Shown here piece by piece: positions 26,644-36,845 of a stretch of 64,000 bases of DNA. The notes under the pieces are model-generated. The model ran no database searches. It was not told where the DNA came from and was given only the letters and a program-made list of their open reading frames with translations. The DNA lies in contig MKUH01000013.1 of the NCBI GenBank assembly GCA_001897745.1, positions 36,384-100,383 of the forward strand. Reading direction: 5' to 3'. The position numbers and the translations under genes were made by a program. This DNA is from Candidatus Accumulibacter sp. 66-26 (GTDB lineage: Bacteria; Pseudomonadota; Gammaproteobacteria; Burkholderiales; Rhodocyclaceae). Each line of letters begins with the position of its first letter. Within the stretch, counting starts at the first letter, position 1.

Positions 26644-27311
26644 GATTGCTGCAACCTTTCGAGCGCGCGCTGGGCGGCCATTTGTTCGGCGGCGCGACGG
26701 CTGGCGCCGCTGCCTTCGGTGCGGATGCGCAAGGCGTCGATCTCGCAGGTGACGTTGAACTGCTGGGCGTGGGCCTGCCCTTCGGTGCCGGACAGCGCGT
26801 ATTTCGGCAGCCCCAGCCGACGCCCCTGAAGATACTCCTGGAGGCGCGTCTTGGCATCCTTGATCGGCTGGCCCGGCGCAATGGCCGCGAGCAGGTCCGT
26901 GTAGAGGCGCGCGATCACCGCGCTCGCCGCGTCGAAGCCGGCATCCTGCCAGATCGCGCCGAACAGGGCTTCGAGCGTGTCGGCCAGGATCGACGGACGC
27001 TGGCTGCCGCCGCTCTTCTGCTCGCCCTCGCCGAGGCGCAGGTGCTGCCCGAGCGACAGCGCGAGCGCCAGCTGGTGCAGGCTGTCCTGGCGAACCAGAT
27101 TGGCCCGCAGGCGCGAAAGATCGCCCTCCGGCAGCGCCGGAAAACGGTCGAACAGCTGGCGGGCGATGACGCAGTTGAGGATCGAGTCGCCGAGGAACTC
27201 GAGCCGTTCGTTGTGCGGAGAACTGTGGCTGCGGTGCGTGAGCGCCGTCAGCAGCAGCGAGGGATCGGAAAAGCGGTGGCCGAGCGCCTGCTCGAGTCGA
27301 TGCGTGGTCAT
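26640..27311 (-). CDS. rnc: Ribonuclease III
   Basis: Cleaves double-stranded RNA in rRNA maturation and regulation. 223 residues: the catalytic motif [12 protein letters not shown] (residues about 34-45) with its acidic residues, a second acidic cluster [16 protein letters not shown] near 110, and a C-terminal double-stranded-RNA-binding domain from about 150 with [16 protein letters not shown]. It follows the DUF4845 gene by five bases, and ATG 27311 is well placed. Confidence 0.97.
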   Translation of the reverse strand: MTTHRLEQALGHRFSDPSLLLTALTHRSHSSPHNERLEFLGDSILNCVIARQLFDRFPALPEGDLSRLRANLVRQDSLHQLALALSLGQHLRLGEGEQKSGGSQRPSILADTLEALFGAIWQDAGFDAASAVIARLYTDLLAAIAPGQPIKDAKTRLQEYLQGRRLGLPKYALSGTEGQAHAQQFNVTCEIDALRIRTEGSGASRRAAEQMAAQRALERLQQS

Positions 27312-27316
27312 CAGAC

Positions 27317-27673
27317 CTAGCTGCGCCCCGACGAGGAGCCCTGGAATTCGATCAGGAGGCTGACGTTGACGAACAGGTGGATGCGCTTTTCATAGGAGAA
27401 GGCGATCACGATCTCGTTGCCGTCCTTCGAAATGTCGAGGTCGGAAGGTTCGAGCGTCTTGGTGTGGTCGACTTCCGAATACTTCGAATACGCGTTGCGG
27501 ATTTCCGGGACCGTGCGCCCGCTCGACGACGCGGCGACCGCTTTGACGTTCTTGAGGATCGTGTAGTAATCGATGACGGCCGGCGCCACCTTGATCCCGA
27601 GCATTGCCACCACGGCAATGATGACGCCCCAGAACAGCAGGCCGGAAAGCGCCACTCCACGCTGACGATGCAT
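27317..27673 (-). CDS. DUF4845 family membrane protein
   Basis: 118 residues of unknown function: one N-terminal transmembrane helix (about 13-33, [20 protein letters not shown]) and a small C-terminal domain probably outside the cytoplasm. The family is commonly found between lepB and rnc in beta- and gammaproteobacteria, as here. I prefer ATG 27673, which has AAGGAG eight bases upstream; GTG codons at 27682 and 27679 are weaker alternatives. The type IV-pilin-like N-terminus (short positive stretch then hydrophobic helix) is notable but there is no clear processing site. Confidence 0.8.
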   Translation of the reverse strand: MHRQRGVALSGLLFWGVIIAVVAMLGIKVAPAVIDYYTILKNVKAVAASSSGRTVPEIRNAYSKYSEVDHTKTLEPSDLDISKDGNEIVIAFSYEKRIHLFVNVSLLIEFQGSSSGRS

Positions 27674-27685
27674 ATCCACCACTCC

Positions 27686-28474
27686 TTACCTGAAGGATCC
27701 GATCCGTTTCAGATCGCTGAAATTGAACCAGATGAAGAAGGCCTTGCCGACGATGTTGGCCTCGGGCACGAAACCCCAGGCGCGGCTGTCGCGGCTGTTG
27801 TCGCGATTGTCGCCCATCATGAAGTAATGGCCGGCAGGCACCGTGCAAATCACGCCGGAATTATTGTAGAGGCAGTTTTCGCGCCCCGGGAAATGCGTCG
27901 CATCGGGGATGAAGGCCGGCGCATCCTCGTCGTTCAGCGTGCGGTGTTCGACTTCGCCGAGCTTCTCCACGAACTGCTTCGAGTAGTACAGGCGCTCCGG
28001 ATGCAGGTAATCGCCGACCGCCTTCACTTCGAGCGGCTGGCCGTTGATCGTCAGGCGCTTGTTCTGGTAAGCGATGCGGTCGCCCGGCACGCCGACGACG
28101 CGCTTGATGTAGTCGAGCGATGGGTCCTCCGGATAGCGGAAGACCATGACGTCGCCGCGCTGCGGGTTGCCGACCTCGATCACCTTCTTGTTGATGATCG
28201 GCAAGCGGATGCCGTAGGCGTACTTGTTGACCAGGATGAAATCGCCGACGAGCAGCGTCGGGATCATCGACCCCGAGGGAATCTTGAAGGGTTCGACGAT
28301 GAACGAGCGCAGCACGAAAACGACCAGGATCACCGGGAAGAAGCTGGCGCCGTACTCGACCCACCAGGGATCCTTGCCGCCCGGCTCCCGGCGCTTGCGC
28401 AGGATGAAGGCATCGACGGCCCAGATGGCCCCGCTGACGAGCAGCAGGATGAACAGGATCAACGCGAAATTCAT
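27686..28474 (-). CDS. lepB: Signal peptidase I
   Basis: Removes signal peptides from exported proteins at the inner membrane. 262 residues with two N-terminal membrane helices (about 2-24 and 45-60). The catalytic dyad is Ser69 in IPSGSMIPTL and Lys124 in DYIKRVVGVPGD. The box GDNRDNSRDSR near residue 220 is also present. It follows lepA closely (12 bases) on the same strand, the conserved lepA-lepB pair. Confidence 0.97.
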   Translation of the reverse strand: MNFALILFILLLVSGAIWAVDAFILRKRREPGGKDPWWVEYGASFFPVILVVFVLRSFIVEPFKIPSGSMIPTLLVGDFILVNKYAYGIRLPIINKKVIEVGNPQRGDVMVFRYPEDPSLDYIKRVVGVPGDRIAYQNKRLTINGQPLEVKAVGDYLHPERLYYSKQFVEKLGEVEHRTLNDEDAPAFIPDATHFPGRENCLYNNSGVICTVPAGHYFMMGDNRDNSRDSRAWGFVPEANIVGKAFFIWFNFSDLKRIGSFR

Positions 28475-28486
28475 GGGGTCTCTTTC

Positions 28487-30277
28487 TTACTTGCCGACGC
28501 GCAGAACCGCGAGGAAGGCTTCCTGCGGGATTTCCACCGAACCGACCTGCTTCATGCGCTTCTTGCCGGCCTTCTGCTTTTCGAGCAGCTTCTTCTTGCG
28601 CGAGATGTCGCCGCCGTAGCACTTGGCCAGCACGTCCTTGCGCATCGCCTTGACGTTCTCGCGCGCGATGATGTTCGAACCGATCGCCGCCTGGATCGCC
28701 ACGTCGTACATCTGGCGCGGAATCAGCTCGCGCATCTTGGACGCCAGCTCGCGCCCGCGGAACTGCGAGTTGGCGCGGTGCACGATGAGCGACAGGGCAT
28801 CGACCTTCTCGCCGTTGATCAGGATGTCGAGCTTGACCACGTCGGCGGCGCGATACTCCTTGAACTCATAGTCGAGCGAGGCGTAGCCGCGCGACACCGA
28901 CTTGAGCTTGTCGAAGAAATCCATGACCACCTCGGCCATCGGCATCTCGTAGATCACCTGCACCTGGCGGCCGTGATAGGTCATGTCCACCTGGTTGCCG
29001 CGCTTCTGGTTGCACAGCGTGAGCACGTTGCCGAGGTAATCCTGCGGTACGAAGATGGTGGTCGTGATGATCGGCTCGCGGACCTCTTCGATTTTCGAAG
29101 GGTCGGGCAGCTTGGCCGGATTCTCGACCTTGATGATGCTGCCGTCGCGCATCAGCACTTCATAGACGACCGTCGGCGCGGTGGTGATCAGGTCCTGGTC
29201 GAACTCGCGTTCCAGACGCTCCTGGACGATCTCCATGTGCAGCAGGCCGAGGAAACCGCAGCGGAAGCCGAAGCCCAGCGCCTGCGAGACTTCCGGCTCG
29301 TAGGCCAGCGAGGCGTCGTTGAGCTTGAGTTTTTCCAGCGACTCGCGCAGCGAATCGTACTGGTTGGCCTCCACCGGATAGAGGCCGGCGAAGACCTGCG
29401 ACTTGATTTCCTTGAAGCCCGGCAGCGGCTCGGCGGCCGGCCGGTCGGCCAGGGTCACCGTGTCGCCGACCTTGGCGGCGTCGAGTTCCTTGATGCCCGA
29501 GATGATGAAGCCCACTTCACCGGCGCGCAGCGCGTCGCGCGCCAGCGACTTGGGCGTGAACACGCCGACCTGTTCGCACAGGTGGGTCGAGCCAGTCGAC
29601 ATCAGGCGGATCTTGTCCTTCGGACGTAGCACGCCGTCCACCACGCGGACGAGCATGACGACGCCGACATAGTTGTCGAACCACGAATCGATCAGCAGCG
29701 CCTTGAGCGGCGCCTCCGGGTCGCCCTTCGGCGCGGGGATGCGCTCGATGATCGCTTCCAGGATGTCCTCGACGCCGAGACCGGTCTTGGCCGAGGCAAG
29801 CACGGCGTCGGTCGCGTCGATGCCGATCACGTCCTCGATTTCCTGGCGCGCGTTGTCCGGATTCGCCGAGGGCAGATCGATCTTGTTGAGCACCGGCACC
29901 ACATCGACGCCGAGTTCGATCGCCGTGTAGCAGTTGGCGACGGTCTGCGCTTCCACGCCCTGCGACGCATCGACGACCAGCAGCGCGCCCTCGCAGGCCG
30001 ACAGCGAGCGCGAGACCTCGTAGGAGAAGTCGACGTGTCCCGGCGTGTCGATCAGGTTCAGGTTATAGACCTGACCGTTGCGCGCCTTGTACTGCAGCGC
30101 GGCCGTCTGCGCCTTGATGGTGATGCCGCGTTCGCGCTCGATGTCCATGGAGTCGAGCACCTGCGCCTCCATCTCGCGGTCGGAAAGACCGCCGCACAGG
30201 TGGATGATGCGGTCGGCAAGCGTCGACTTGCCGTGGTCGATGTGGGCGATGATGGAAAAATTGCGGATGTGTTGCAT
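28487..30277 (-). CDS. lepA: Elongation factor 4 (LepA)
   Basis: Ribosome-associated GTPase with back-translocation or initiation-quality activity. 596 residues: G1 AHIDHGKST (11-19), G3 DTPGHVDF near 77, G4 NKID near 131, then EF-G-like domains and the LepA-specific C-terminal domain containing [19 protein letters not shown]. First gene of the lepA-to-nagZ run. The 87 bases upstream hold a terminator for the previous operon; a separate lepA promoter is likely but I cannot define it. Confidence 0.97.
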   Translation of the reverse strand: MQHIRNFSIIAHIDHGKSTLADRIIHLCGGLSDREMEAQVLDSMDIERERGITIKAQTAALQYKARNGQVYNLNLIDTPGHVDFSYEVSRSLSACEGALLVVDASQGVEAQTVANCYTAIELGVDVVPVLNKIDLPSANPDNARQEIEDVIGIDATDAVLASAKTGLGVEDILEAIIERIPAPKGDPEAPLKALLIDSWFDNYVGVVMLVRVVDGVLRPKDKIRLMSTGSTHLCEQVGVFTPKSLARDALRAGEVGFIISGIKELDAAKVGDTVTLADRPAAEPLPGFKEIKSQVFAGLYPVEANQYDSLRESLEKLKLNDASLAYEPEVSQALGFGFRCGFLGLLHMEIVQERLEREFDQDLITTAPTVVYEVLMRDGSIIKVENPAKLPDPSKIEEVREPIITTTIFVPQDYLGNVLTLCNQKRGNQVDMTYHGRQVQVIYEMPMAEVVMDFFDKLKSVSRGYASLDYEFKEYRAADVVKLDILINGEKVDALSLIVHRANSQFRGRELASKMRELIPRQMYDVAIQAAIGSNIIARENVKAMRKDVLAKCYGGDISRKKKLLEKQKAGKKRMKQVGSVEIPQEAFLAVLRVGK

Positions 30278-30310
30278 CGTGTTTTTTGTGTCGCGGCGAT
30301 GCCGCGCCTG

Positions 30311-30338
30311 AAAAAAAGGGTGCCGACGGGCACCCTTT
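30311..30338 (-). terminator. Rho-independent terminator between glutaredoxin and lepA genes
   Basis: On the minus strand AAAGGGTGCC pairs with GGCACCCTTT across loop CGTC, followed by a T-rich run (complement of 30317-30311). It ends the rpoE-rse-mucD-glutaredoxin transcript. Confidence 0.8.
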
Positions 30339-30364
30339 GTTCGATCTGCCGGAAGGCGCGGATT

Positions 30365-30604
30365 TTAGCGGATTTCGCTCAAATAATCACGGACTTTGGC
30401 GGCATCCAGGAAGTAATGGCAGAGCTCTTTGCCTTCGTGCAGAAGCACCGGAACCAACTCGTCGTACAGCGCTTCGAGCGCCGGGTCGGCATCCACATCG
30501 ACGACATCGACTTCCGCGCCGAACTCGAGCGCCAGCGGCGCGAGCGCCGCCTCCATATCGTGGCACAGATGGCAATAGGTCCGCGAAACCAGCGTCAGCT
30601 TCAA
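30365..30604 (-). CDS. Glutaredoxin-like protein (DUF836 family)
   Basis: A 79-residue thioredoxin-fold protein with the redox motif CHLC at residues 11-14 (counting the TTG-coded Met) near the N-terminus. Function in thiol reduction is inferred from the fold; no target is known. I place the start at TTG 30604 because AGGGGG lies seven bases upstream and the mucD stop is two bases away. No ATG or GTG fits the family N-terminus (xKLTLVSRTYCHLC). It is likely translated with mucD. Confidence 0.82.
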   Translation of the reverse strand: MKLTLVSRTYCHLCHDMEAALAPLALEFGAEVDVVDVDADPALEALYDELVPVLLHEGKELCHYFLDAAKVRDYLSEIR

Positions 30605-30606
30605 GC

Positions 30607-32049
30607 CTATTCCCCCTTGCGCTCGGGAACGGCGCGTATCGTCACGAAGGTCTGCATCTCGCCGCGCCGGACCAGCAGCGTGATGTTGGCCGACTTGTCG
30701 AACTGGGCGAGCAGCTTGTTGAACTGCTCGACGCTGCGGATATCGGTACTCACGCCGCGCGCGATCAGCGCCAGGATGATGTCGCCCGGACGCAGGTCGG
30801 CGCGCGCCGCGTTGGCGCGAATGTCCTCGACCAGCAGGCCCGAAGAGACGTTGAGTTCCCGCCGCTGCTCGGCGCTCAGCTCGGAGACGACCAGGCCGAG
30901 GCGATTGGCCGCCTGCTCGCCGGAACGGGCGCCGCGGGCATTCTTGGCGACCGCCTTCTCGTCGGGAATCTCGCCGACGACGAGGGAGAAATCCTTCAGC
31001 GCCCCCTTGCGCCAGACCTGCACGAGCACCTTGCTGCCGGGGCGCGTCGCGCCGACGACGCGCGGCAGATCGCTGGAATTGCCCACCGCCTTGCCGTCGA
31101 ACTTCAGGATGACGTCGCCCGGCTCGATCCCCGCCTTCTCGGCCGGACCGCCCTTCTCCACCGCGTTGACCACGGCGCCCTGCGCCTTGCTCAGGCCGAA
31201 GGAATCCGCCAGCTCCCGGGTCAGCTCCTGGATCACGACGCCGATGCGCCCACGGCTGACCTTGCCGGTCGCCTTCAGCTGCCCCTGGACCTCCATTGCC
31301 ACGTCGATCGGAATGGCGAAGGAAATCCCCATGAAGCCGCCGGAACGGCTGTAGATCTGCGAGTTGATGCCGACCACTTCGCCCTTCAGGTTGAACAGCG
31401 GGCCGCCGGAATTGCCTGGATTGATCGCCACGTCGGTCTGGATGAAGGGAACGAAATTCTCCTGCGGCAGGGAGCGCCCCTTGGCGCTGACGATGCCGGC
31501 CGTTACGCTGTTGTCGAAGCCGAAGGGCGAGCCGATCGCCAGCACCCATTCGCCGACCTTGAGCGCGTTCGGGTCGCCCAGACGAACCGTCGGCAGGCCG
31601 TTGGCCTCGATCTTGATCAGCGCGACGTCGGTGCGCTTGTCGGCGCCGATCACCCTCGCCTTGAACTCGCGCTTGTCGGTCAGCCGCACCAGGATTTCGT
31701 CGGCCGAATCGATGACGTGAGCGTTGGTCAGGATGTAGCCGTCGGCGCTGACGATGAAGCCGGAACCCAGGGAGCGGCTCTCGAAGTCGCGCGGAGCGCC
31801 CGGAAAGCCGGGAATACCGGGCTGCCGCGGCGCAAAGCGACGGAAGAAGTCGTACATCGGATCGTCTTCGTCGAAGGGAAAAGGCTGCGCCCCGCGCCCG
31901 TTGCTGCGCACGACCTGCGTCGTGCTGACGTTGACGACCGCCGGCCCCTGTTTTTCCACGAGATCGGTGAAGTCGGGCAAGGCACGGCTCTGTGCCTGCG
32001 CAAGGCAGGAAAACAGGACGATGAAAAAAGCGGCGACGATTTTTTTCAT
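30607..32049 (-). CDS. mucD: Periplasmic serine protease MucD (DegP/HtrA family)
   Basis: Degrades misfolded envelope proteins. 480 residues: signal peptide to about residue 20 (LFSCLAQA), trypsin-like domain with catalytic His in LTNAHVID, Asp in KRTDVALIKIEA and Ser in GNSGGPLFN, then two PDZ domains (about 265-355 and 380-475). In Pseudomonas the equivalent gene closes the algU-mucABCD operon, and the same position here behind rpoE-rseABC indicates a sigma-E-controlled envelope stress function. The 105-base gap to rseC contains the AGGAGG ribosome site and a CAAGCAT direct repeat. Confidence 0.95.
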   Translation of the reverse strand: MKKIVAAFFIVLFSCLAQAQSRALPDFTDLVEKQGPAVVNVSTTQVVRSNGRGAQPFPFDEDDPMYDFFRRFAPRQPGIPGFPGAPRDFESRSLGSGFIVSADGYILTNAHVIDSADEILVRLTDKREFKARVIGADKRTDVALIKIEANGLPTVRLGDPNALKVGEWVLAIGSPFGFDNSVTAGIVSAKGRSLPQENFVPFIQTDVAINPGNSGGPLFNLKGEVVGINSQIYSRSGGFMGISFAIPIDVAMEVQGQLKATGKVSRGRIGVVIQELTRELADSFGLSKAQGAVVNAVEKGGPAEKAGIEPGDVILKFDGKAVGNSSDLPRVVGATRPGSKVLVQVWRKGALKDFSLVVGEIPDEKAVAKNARGARSGEQAANRLGLVVSELSAEQRRELNVSSGLLVEDIRANAARADLRPGDIILALIARGVSTDIRSVEQFNKLLAQFDKSANITLLVRRGEMQTFVTIRAVPERKGE

Positions 32050-32154
32050 GGCGAGGAAATCCTCCTGAAAGTCATGGAATCATGCTTGAAATGCTTGGAA
32101 CTGAACGACCGCCGAGCGGCTATCGGACCCATATCGGTCCGCTCCGCCGCCAAT

Positions 32155-32571
32155 TCAAGTTCGGATGAAGGGCTGGAAACGCTCGTCGCGTGCGCTGCGC
32201 GACTGGTTCCGGCGAAACAGCAGCCAGCCTCCAAGCAGGCCGGCAAAGGCGCCGAGCATCGCTCCCGGCTCGCCGGCCAGAAGCTTCCCGCCCAGGGCGC
32301 AAACGAACAGCGCGAGCAGAGGGAGCCCGTACGCGAGGATCGCCGTGCGCCGTACGGCCCCCTCCGCAATCGCCACGTGCACGCGATCGCCGACGGCGGC
32401 CTGCCCCGGATTGCGCACCCGGAAAGTACGCGGCGTGCTGCAGAACATCTTGCCGATATTCTGCCCGCCGCAGCCGCCCGGCTCGTTGCAGCGCCCGCAG
32501 CCGGCCTCGTCCATGCGGACGACGGCGTAATCGCCGTCCCGCGAAATGATGGTTCCCTGAGCGTCTATCAT
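32155..32571 (-). CDS. rseC: Sigma-E operon protein RseC/MucC
   Basis: 138-residue inner-membrane protein of the sigma-E operon. N-terminal Cys-rich segment (AGCGRCNEPGGCGG, residues about 23-36) followed by two transmembrane helices (about 80-100 and 105-120). Members take part in SoxR reduction or modulate envelope stress. ATG 32571 overlaps the rseB stop by four bases. Confidence 0.93.
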   Translation of the reverse strand: MIDAQGTIISRDGDYAVVRMDEAGCGRCNEPGGCGGQNIGKMFCSTPRTFRVRNPGQAAVGDRVHVAIAEGAVRRTAILAYGLPLLALFVCALGGKLLAGEPGAMLGAFAGLLGGWLLFRRNQSRSARDERFQPFIRT

Positions 32572-33542
32572 GGTTTGCGATATTCGATTCCGTTGGCGAT
32601 CTTCATGGCGGTGGCCGGCGGCACTTCGCCGAGCACGGTAACCACGTGGCCGGCGAGCATGCGGGTATGGACGTTGATCGCCCCCTGCGCCGAAGACCAC
32701 GGTTTGCGCGAACTCTCCGCATCGGGCGGCGCAATGAACACCGAGACGGCCGCCAGCCCGTCGGAAAACACCAGATGCGTCACCGGCACGCCGTCCTTGC
32801 GCAGCAGGCGGCGCATTTCATGGGTCTTTGCGAAACCCGGCACGCCGTCCCGCAGACGCCACCCCGACGCGACCTCCGCGCCGCCGGCGATCGAGAGATC
32901 CTCGGTCTGCCATTCGCCGGCGAGCGCCTGCTGCCGGGACTGCAGCTCGCTGCGGTCGACCGCGCCGCCGATCGCCAGCTGCGTGAATGTGAATTGCTCG
33001 ACGAGACGTTGACGGTCGTCGAGAATCTGCGCCTTGAGGATCAGGCCGCTCCGCACTTCCGCCCACAGGCGGTGGCTGTAGCGCCAGGCGTCTTTCGCGT
33101 CGAGCACGACGAGCTGGGCTTCGTGCCCGGCGACGCGCTCGACGCCGCCCGTCCGTACCGCATAGTGCGCCGCCAGCGCTTGCGCGCCGGACGCCACGAG
33201 GGCGGGGAAAGAACGCCCCCGCACGCGCTTTTCGACGAGAACACGCTTGACATCCGGCAGGTAGCAGCGCACCTCGTCGTTTTCGCGGACGATTTCGCGG
33301 GGAGTTCCGTCCAGCACTTCGAGGCGTTCGATTTCCCGGCCGCCTTCGAACGCATGCGCGACGCGCGACGTCTCGCTGCGCGTGCCGCTCTGGAAAACGA
33401 AGGTTCCGCTGTAATCGAGCGTTTGCGCCGCCTCGGCCATGCGGTTCAGCCAAACGAGCGGTTCCGCCGGGGACTGCGCAGAGGGTTGCGCCAGAGCCAG
33501 GCAAGGCGCGAACAACAGCAGCCGTACCGCGTGGCGGATCAT
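32568..33542 (-). CDS. rseB: Sigma-E factor regulatory protein RseB/MucB
   Basis: Periplasmic protein that binds anti-sigma factor RseA and shields it from proteolysis until envelope stress is sensed. 324 residues: signal peptide to about 18 (LLLFAPCLALA), the large lipid-sensing domain beginning LNRMAEAAQTLDYSGTFVFQ (about 31-50), and a C-terminal domain that contacts RseA. ATG 33542 overlaps the rseA stop. Confidence 0.95.
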   Translation of the reverse strand: MIRHAVRLLLFAPCLALAQPSAQSPAEPLVWLNRMAEAAQTLDYSGTFVFQSGTRSETSRVAHAFEGGREIERLEVLDGTPREIVRENDEVRCYLPDVKRVLVEKRVRGRSFPALVASGAQALAAHYAVRTGGVERVAGHEAQLVVLDAKDAWRYSHRLWAEVRSGLILKAQILDDRQRLVEQFTFTQLAIGGAVDRSELQSRQQALAGEWQTEDLSIAGGAEVASGWRLRDGVPGFAKTHEMRRLLRKDGVPVTHLVFSDGLAAVSVFIAPPDAESSRKPWSSAQGAINVHTRMLAGHVVTVLGEVPPATAMKIANGIEYRKP

Positions 33543-34063
33543 CGGGGCGGCATCCCGCCTTCCGCTCCACGCTCGGACACGGTGCGAACGTAGGCGCCGA
33601 CTCCTTGCAAGACGCCGCTCGGCGACACGCCCTGATGGGCGACCAGATAATCGCGGCTGGCGTCCGGCATCGGAACGTTCTCCGCCTGCGCCAACAGCGG
33701 AAGGCGTGGCGCCGAAGCGGAAAACTCGGGCTGCGGTCTGGGTTCGAGGGAGAGCGCGGCCCACACGACGATCGCCACGCCGAGAATCGACGCGGCCGCG
33801 GACACGGGGCGCCAGATTCGTGCCGGCACCACCGCCGGACGCGGCACGAACGTTGCCGGCTCCGCAGCGAGGCGCCCGGCAACCCGTCTGGAGCAATCGA
33901 TGGCAACGGTCGCGCCCGACCCCGCGCGCAGTTGATCGCCGATCAGATGAAATAAGGCCCACTCTTCGCCCAGATTCCGATTCTTGCGCATCCGGTCGAG
34001 ACAGGAGCGCGCGGCGGCAGCGTCGAGCTCGCCGTCCATCAACATCGAAATCTGTTCGTCCAT
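33539..34063 (-). CDS. rseA: Anti-sigma-E factor RseA/MucA
   Basis: Single-pass inner-membrane anti-sigma factor, 174 residues: N-terminal sigma-binding domain (MDEQISMLMDGELD), one transmembrane helix near residues 90-108 (VSAAASILGVAIVVWAALSL) and a periplasmic tail. It is cut in two steps on envelope stress, releasing RpoE. ATG 34063 starts two bases after the rpoE stop and has AGGTGG upstream; GTG 34072 would overlap rpoE. Confidence 0.92.
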   Translation of the reverse strand: MDEQISMLMDGELDAAAARSCLDRMRKNRNLGEEWALFHLIGDQLRAGSGATVAIDCSRRVAGRLAAEPATFVPRPAVVPARIWRPVSAAASILGVAIVVWAALSLEPRPQPEFSASAPRLPLLAQAENVPMPDASRDYLVAHQGVSPSGVLQGVGAYVRTVSERGAEGGMPPR

Positions 34064-34065
34064 CG

Positions 34066-34665
34066 CTACCACCTGCGATCCGGCGAGGTGTCGAGCAAGG
34101 GCCGCAATTTGGCCGCAACCGCCTCGCGCGCACGGAAGATGCGGGAACGCACCGTGCCGATCGGACAGCTCATCACCTCTGCAATTTCCTCATAACTCAA
34201 ACCCTCGATCTCGCGCAGCACGATCGCCGTGCGCAACTCCTCGGGCAGCGATTCGATCGCGGCATTCACCGTTTCGGCGACCTGCCGCGACTGCAGCAGG
34301 CTCTCCGGCGTGTTGATATCGCGCAACTGATCCGCGTCGTCAAAGGTTTCGGCCTCGTCCGCATCGAAATCGGTGGAGGTCGGAGCACGCCGCCCCTGCG
34401 CCACCAGATAGTTCTTCGCGGTGTTGATGCCGATCCGGTACAGCCAGGTATAGAACGCACTCTCGCCACGAAACGACGGCAGCGCGCGATAGGCCTTGAT
34501 GAAGGCCTCCTGCGCGACGTCTTCAACCTCAGCTTGGTCGCGTATGAACCGCGACAGCAATCGACCGAGCTTGCGCTGGTATTTCGCAACCAGCATCTCG
34601 AAAGCGTGCTTGTCGCCGCCCTGTGCGCGTTCAACCAGTATCTGGTCAATTTCGCGTTCGCTCAT
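34066..34665 (-). CDS. rpoE: RNA polymerase sigma factor RpoE (AlgU type)
   Basis: Extracytoplasmic-function sigma factor, 199 residues. Region 2 runs DKHAFEMLVAKYQRKLGRLL to VAQEAFIKAYRALPSFRGES, and region 4 runs LPEELRTAIVLREIEGLSYEEIAEVMSCPIGTVRSRIFRARE. First gene of the rpoE-rseA-rseB-rseC-mucD operon and divergent from nadB, as in E. coli. A TATACT box (minus, 34715-34710) could be a housekeeping -10. I did not find a clear sigma-E type promoter by eye. Confidence 0.97.
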   Translation of the reverse strand: MSEREIDQILVERAQGGDKHAFEMLVAKYQRKLGRLLSRFIRDQAEVEDVAQEAFIKAYRALPSFRGESAFYTWLYRIGINTAKNYLVAQGRRAPTSTDFDADEAETFDDADQLRDINTPESLLQSRQVAETVNAAIESLPEELRTAIVLREIEGLSYEEIAEVMSCPIGTVRSRIFRAREAVAAKLRPLLDTSPDRRW

Positions 34666-34857
34666 GCTCTGTGATTATTCCTGTCGGACGATGTTGTAGT
34701 TTGCGCCCGAGTATAGCGCAACCGCCAGATCAGGGTGGTGACAGTGCATGAAGTGAAAATGAGACCGAAGCCCGGAAAAATGGTTCATCCCGGCCGACGC
34801 CCTCGCCCTCCCGGAGGGCGTGATATAGTTCCGGCCTTTCCAGCCTGGGCTTGTATT

Positions 34858-36462
34858 GTGGCGCTTCGCTTCGACGTTCTCATCATTGGCAGCGGCCTGG
34901 CAGGACAGTCCGCCGCCCTTCGCCTCGCCGCGACCCGCAAGGTCGCACTGATCAGCAAGCGCGCGCTGGAAGACAGCGCATCGAGCTGGGCCCAGGGCGG
35001 CATCGCCGCGGTCCTCGATAGCCAGGATTCGATCGAAGCGCACATCCGCGACACCCTGACCGCCGGCGCCTATCTGAACGACCCGAAGGCCACGCGCTTC
35101 GTCGTCGAGAACGGACGGCGCGCCATCGACTGGCTGATCGAACAGGGCGTCCCCTTCACGCGCGACCAGAGCGGCTACCACCTGACGCGCGAAGGCGGCC
35201 ACAGCACGCGCCGCGTCATCCACGTCGCCGACGCCACCGGCCTCGCAGTGCAGGACACCCTGACGCGCAAGGTGCGCCACCACCCCAACATCACCGTGCT
35301 CGAACAGCACATCGCGATCGACCTGATCACCGGCGAAAAGCTCGGCCTGCCCGAGAAGCGCTGCTTCGGCGCCTACGCGCTCGACAACGCGAGCGGCGAG
35401 GTCGTCACCATCGCCGCGCCGCACACGCTGATCGCAACCGGCGGCGCCGGCAAGGTCTACCTCTATACGACGAACCCCGACACCTCGACCGGCGACGGCA
35501 TCGCGATGGCCTGGCGCGCCGGCTGCCGGGTGGCGAACATGGAGTTCATCCAGTTCCACCCGACCTGCCTGTACCATCCGCAGGCCAAATCCTTCCTGAT
35601 TTCCGAAGCGGTACGCGGCGAAGGCGGCATCCTGCGCCTGCCCGACGGCACCCGCTTCATGCCGGCGCACGACCCGCGCGCCGAACTCGCGCCGCGCGAC
35701 GTCGTCGCCCGCGCCATCGACTTCGAAATGAAGAAGCGCGGTCTCGACTGCGTCTATCTCGACATCTCGCACAAACCGGCGGAGTTCCTGAACGAGCATT
35801 TCCCGAACATCCTGGCGCGCTGCCTGGAACTCGGCATCGACATCACGCGCGAACCGATTCCGGTCGTCCCCGCCGCGCACTACACCTGCGGCGGCATCGT
35901 CGTTGACCAGCGCGCGCGCACCGACCTCGCCGGGCTCTACGCCGCCGGGGAAGCTTCCTGCTCCGGCCTGCACGGCGCCAACCGGCTGGCCAGCAATTCC
36001 TTGCTCGAATGCGTGGTCTATGCCGAAGCGGCCGTCGTCGACATCCTCGCGCAGGAAGAGCGTGCCATGCCCTCTCTGCCGCCATGGGACGCCAGCCGCG
36101 TCACCGACCCCGACGAGGAAATCGTCATCGCGCACAACTGGGAGGAACTGCGCCGCTTCATGTGGGACTACGTCGGCATCGTGCGCACAACCAAACGGCT
36201 GCAGCGCGCGCAGCACCGCATCCGCCTGCTGATGCGCGAAATCAACGAGTTCTACTCGAACTTCCGGGTCAGCCACGACCTGATCGAACTGCGCAACCTC
36301 GTCGTCACCGCCGACCTGATCGTCCGCTGCGCATTGCAGCGGCACGAAAGCCGCGGCCTGCACTTCAGCCGCGACTACCCGGAAATGTTGCCGCGCGCCA
36401 AAAACACCCTGCTCAGACGGGCTGCTCGGCGCGCCAGCGCAGGCACACGCGCAAAGCCCTGA
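34858..36462 (+). CDS. nadB: L-aspartate oxidase
   Basis: FAD enzyme that oxidises L-aspartate to iminoaspartate for quinolinate and NAD synthesis. 534 residues. [20 protein letters not shown] is the FAD Rossmann motif, [11 protein letters not shown] follows near 43, and [14 protein letters not shown] near 340 and [20 protein letters not shown] near 365 are fumarate-reductase-family landmarks. GTG 34858 is the only start that fits the family N-terminus; its ribosome site is weak. The divergent gap with rpoE is 192 bases. The last 50 bases overlap ygfX on the opposite strand. nadA and nadC are not in the window. Confidence 0.96.
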   Translation: MALRFDVLIIGSGLAGQSAALRLAATRKVALISKRALEDSASSWAQGGIAAVLDSQDSIEAHIRDTLTAGAYLNDPKATRFVVENGRRAIDWLIEQGVPFTRDQSGYHLTREGGHSTRRVIHVADATGLAVQDTLTRKVRHHPNITVLEQHIAIDLITGEKLGLPEKRCFGAYALDNASGEVVTIAAPHTLIATGGAGKVYLYTTNPDTSTGDGIAMAWRAGCRVANMEFIQFHPTCLYHPQAKSFLISEAVRGEGGILRLPDGTRFMPAHDPRAELAPRDVVARAIDFEMKKRGLDCVYLDISHKPAEFLNEHFPNILARCLELGIDITREPIPVVPAAHYTCGGIVVDQRARTDLAGLYAAGEASCSGLHGANRLASNSLLECVVYAEAAVVDILAQEERAMPSLPPWDASRVTDPDEEIVIAHNWEELRRFMWDYVGIVRTTKRLQRAQHRIRLLMREINEFYSNFRVSHDLIELRNLVVTADLIVRCALQRHESRGLHFSRDYPEMLPRAKNTLLRRAARRASAGTRAKP

Positions 36463-36829
36463 ACTCGGCGGGCGTCATGCTATCGGGGAGCAGCGTCAAC
36501 GCACGCACGCGCCCCCGCTCCCCGACGCGCAGCCGCAAGACGATCAAGCGCGCGAAGACCGTGCTGTCCGGCAGGACGCTGGCCGGCACCCGTTCACCAT
36601 CGCTTAGAACGCACTCCAGGGCGCCTTTCTTTAATAGACGCAACGCGCTTATCGATGGCGGCCGAAAAGCGCGCCACGCGAGGACGCCGATCAGGGAAAG
36701 CAGAAGCAGACGAAGGGCCGCCGACCACGGAAGAACCGCGACGCAGCCGATGGCTAGCGCATGAACGACGAGCAGGAGAAGAAAAAGAAAACGCGAGCGG
36801 TGCAGTTCGATATGGATCGGAAACCGCAC
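36413..36829 (-). CDS. YgfX/CptA-family inner-membrane protein
   Basis: 138 residues with a positively charged start, a strongly hydrophobic stretch (about residues 13-55, two membrane helices) and a C-terminal cytoplasmic domain with [22 protein letters not shown]. It fits the YgfX family, linked in enterobacteria to SdhE (YgfY) and to cell-shape effects; no sdhE gene is visible here. GTG 36829 start, 16 bases after the fabF stop. The 3' end overlaps nadB tail to tail. Confidence 0.6.
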   Translation of the reverse strand: MRFPIHIELHRSRFLFLLLLVVHALAIGCVAVLPWSAALRLLLLSLIGVLAWRAFRPPSISALRLLKKGALECVLSDGERVPASVLPDSTVFARLIVLRLRVGERGRVRALTLLPDSMTPAEFRALRVCLRWRAEQPV

Positions 36830-36845
36830 CGCCCGGTTTGCGGGG

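Noticed and set aside
27377-29629. 750-codon open frame antisense to DUF4845, lepB and lepA
   Set aside because: Lies over three well-supported genes on the other strand and has no family motif.
34666-34857. Sigma-E autoregulated promoter upstream of rpoE
   Set aside because: No GGAACTT with a proper downstream box was found. Only a TATACT-like housekeeping box was seen, so I do not report one.
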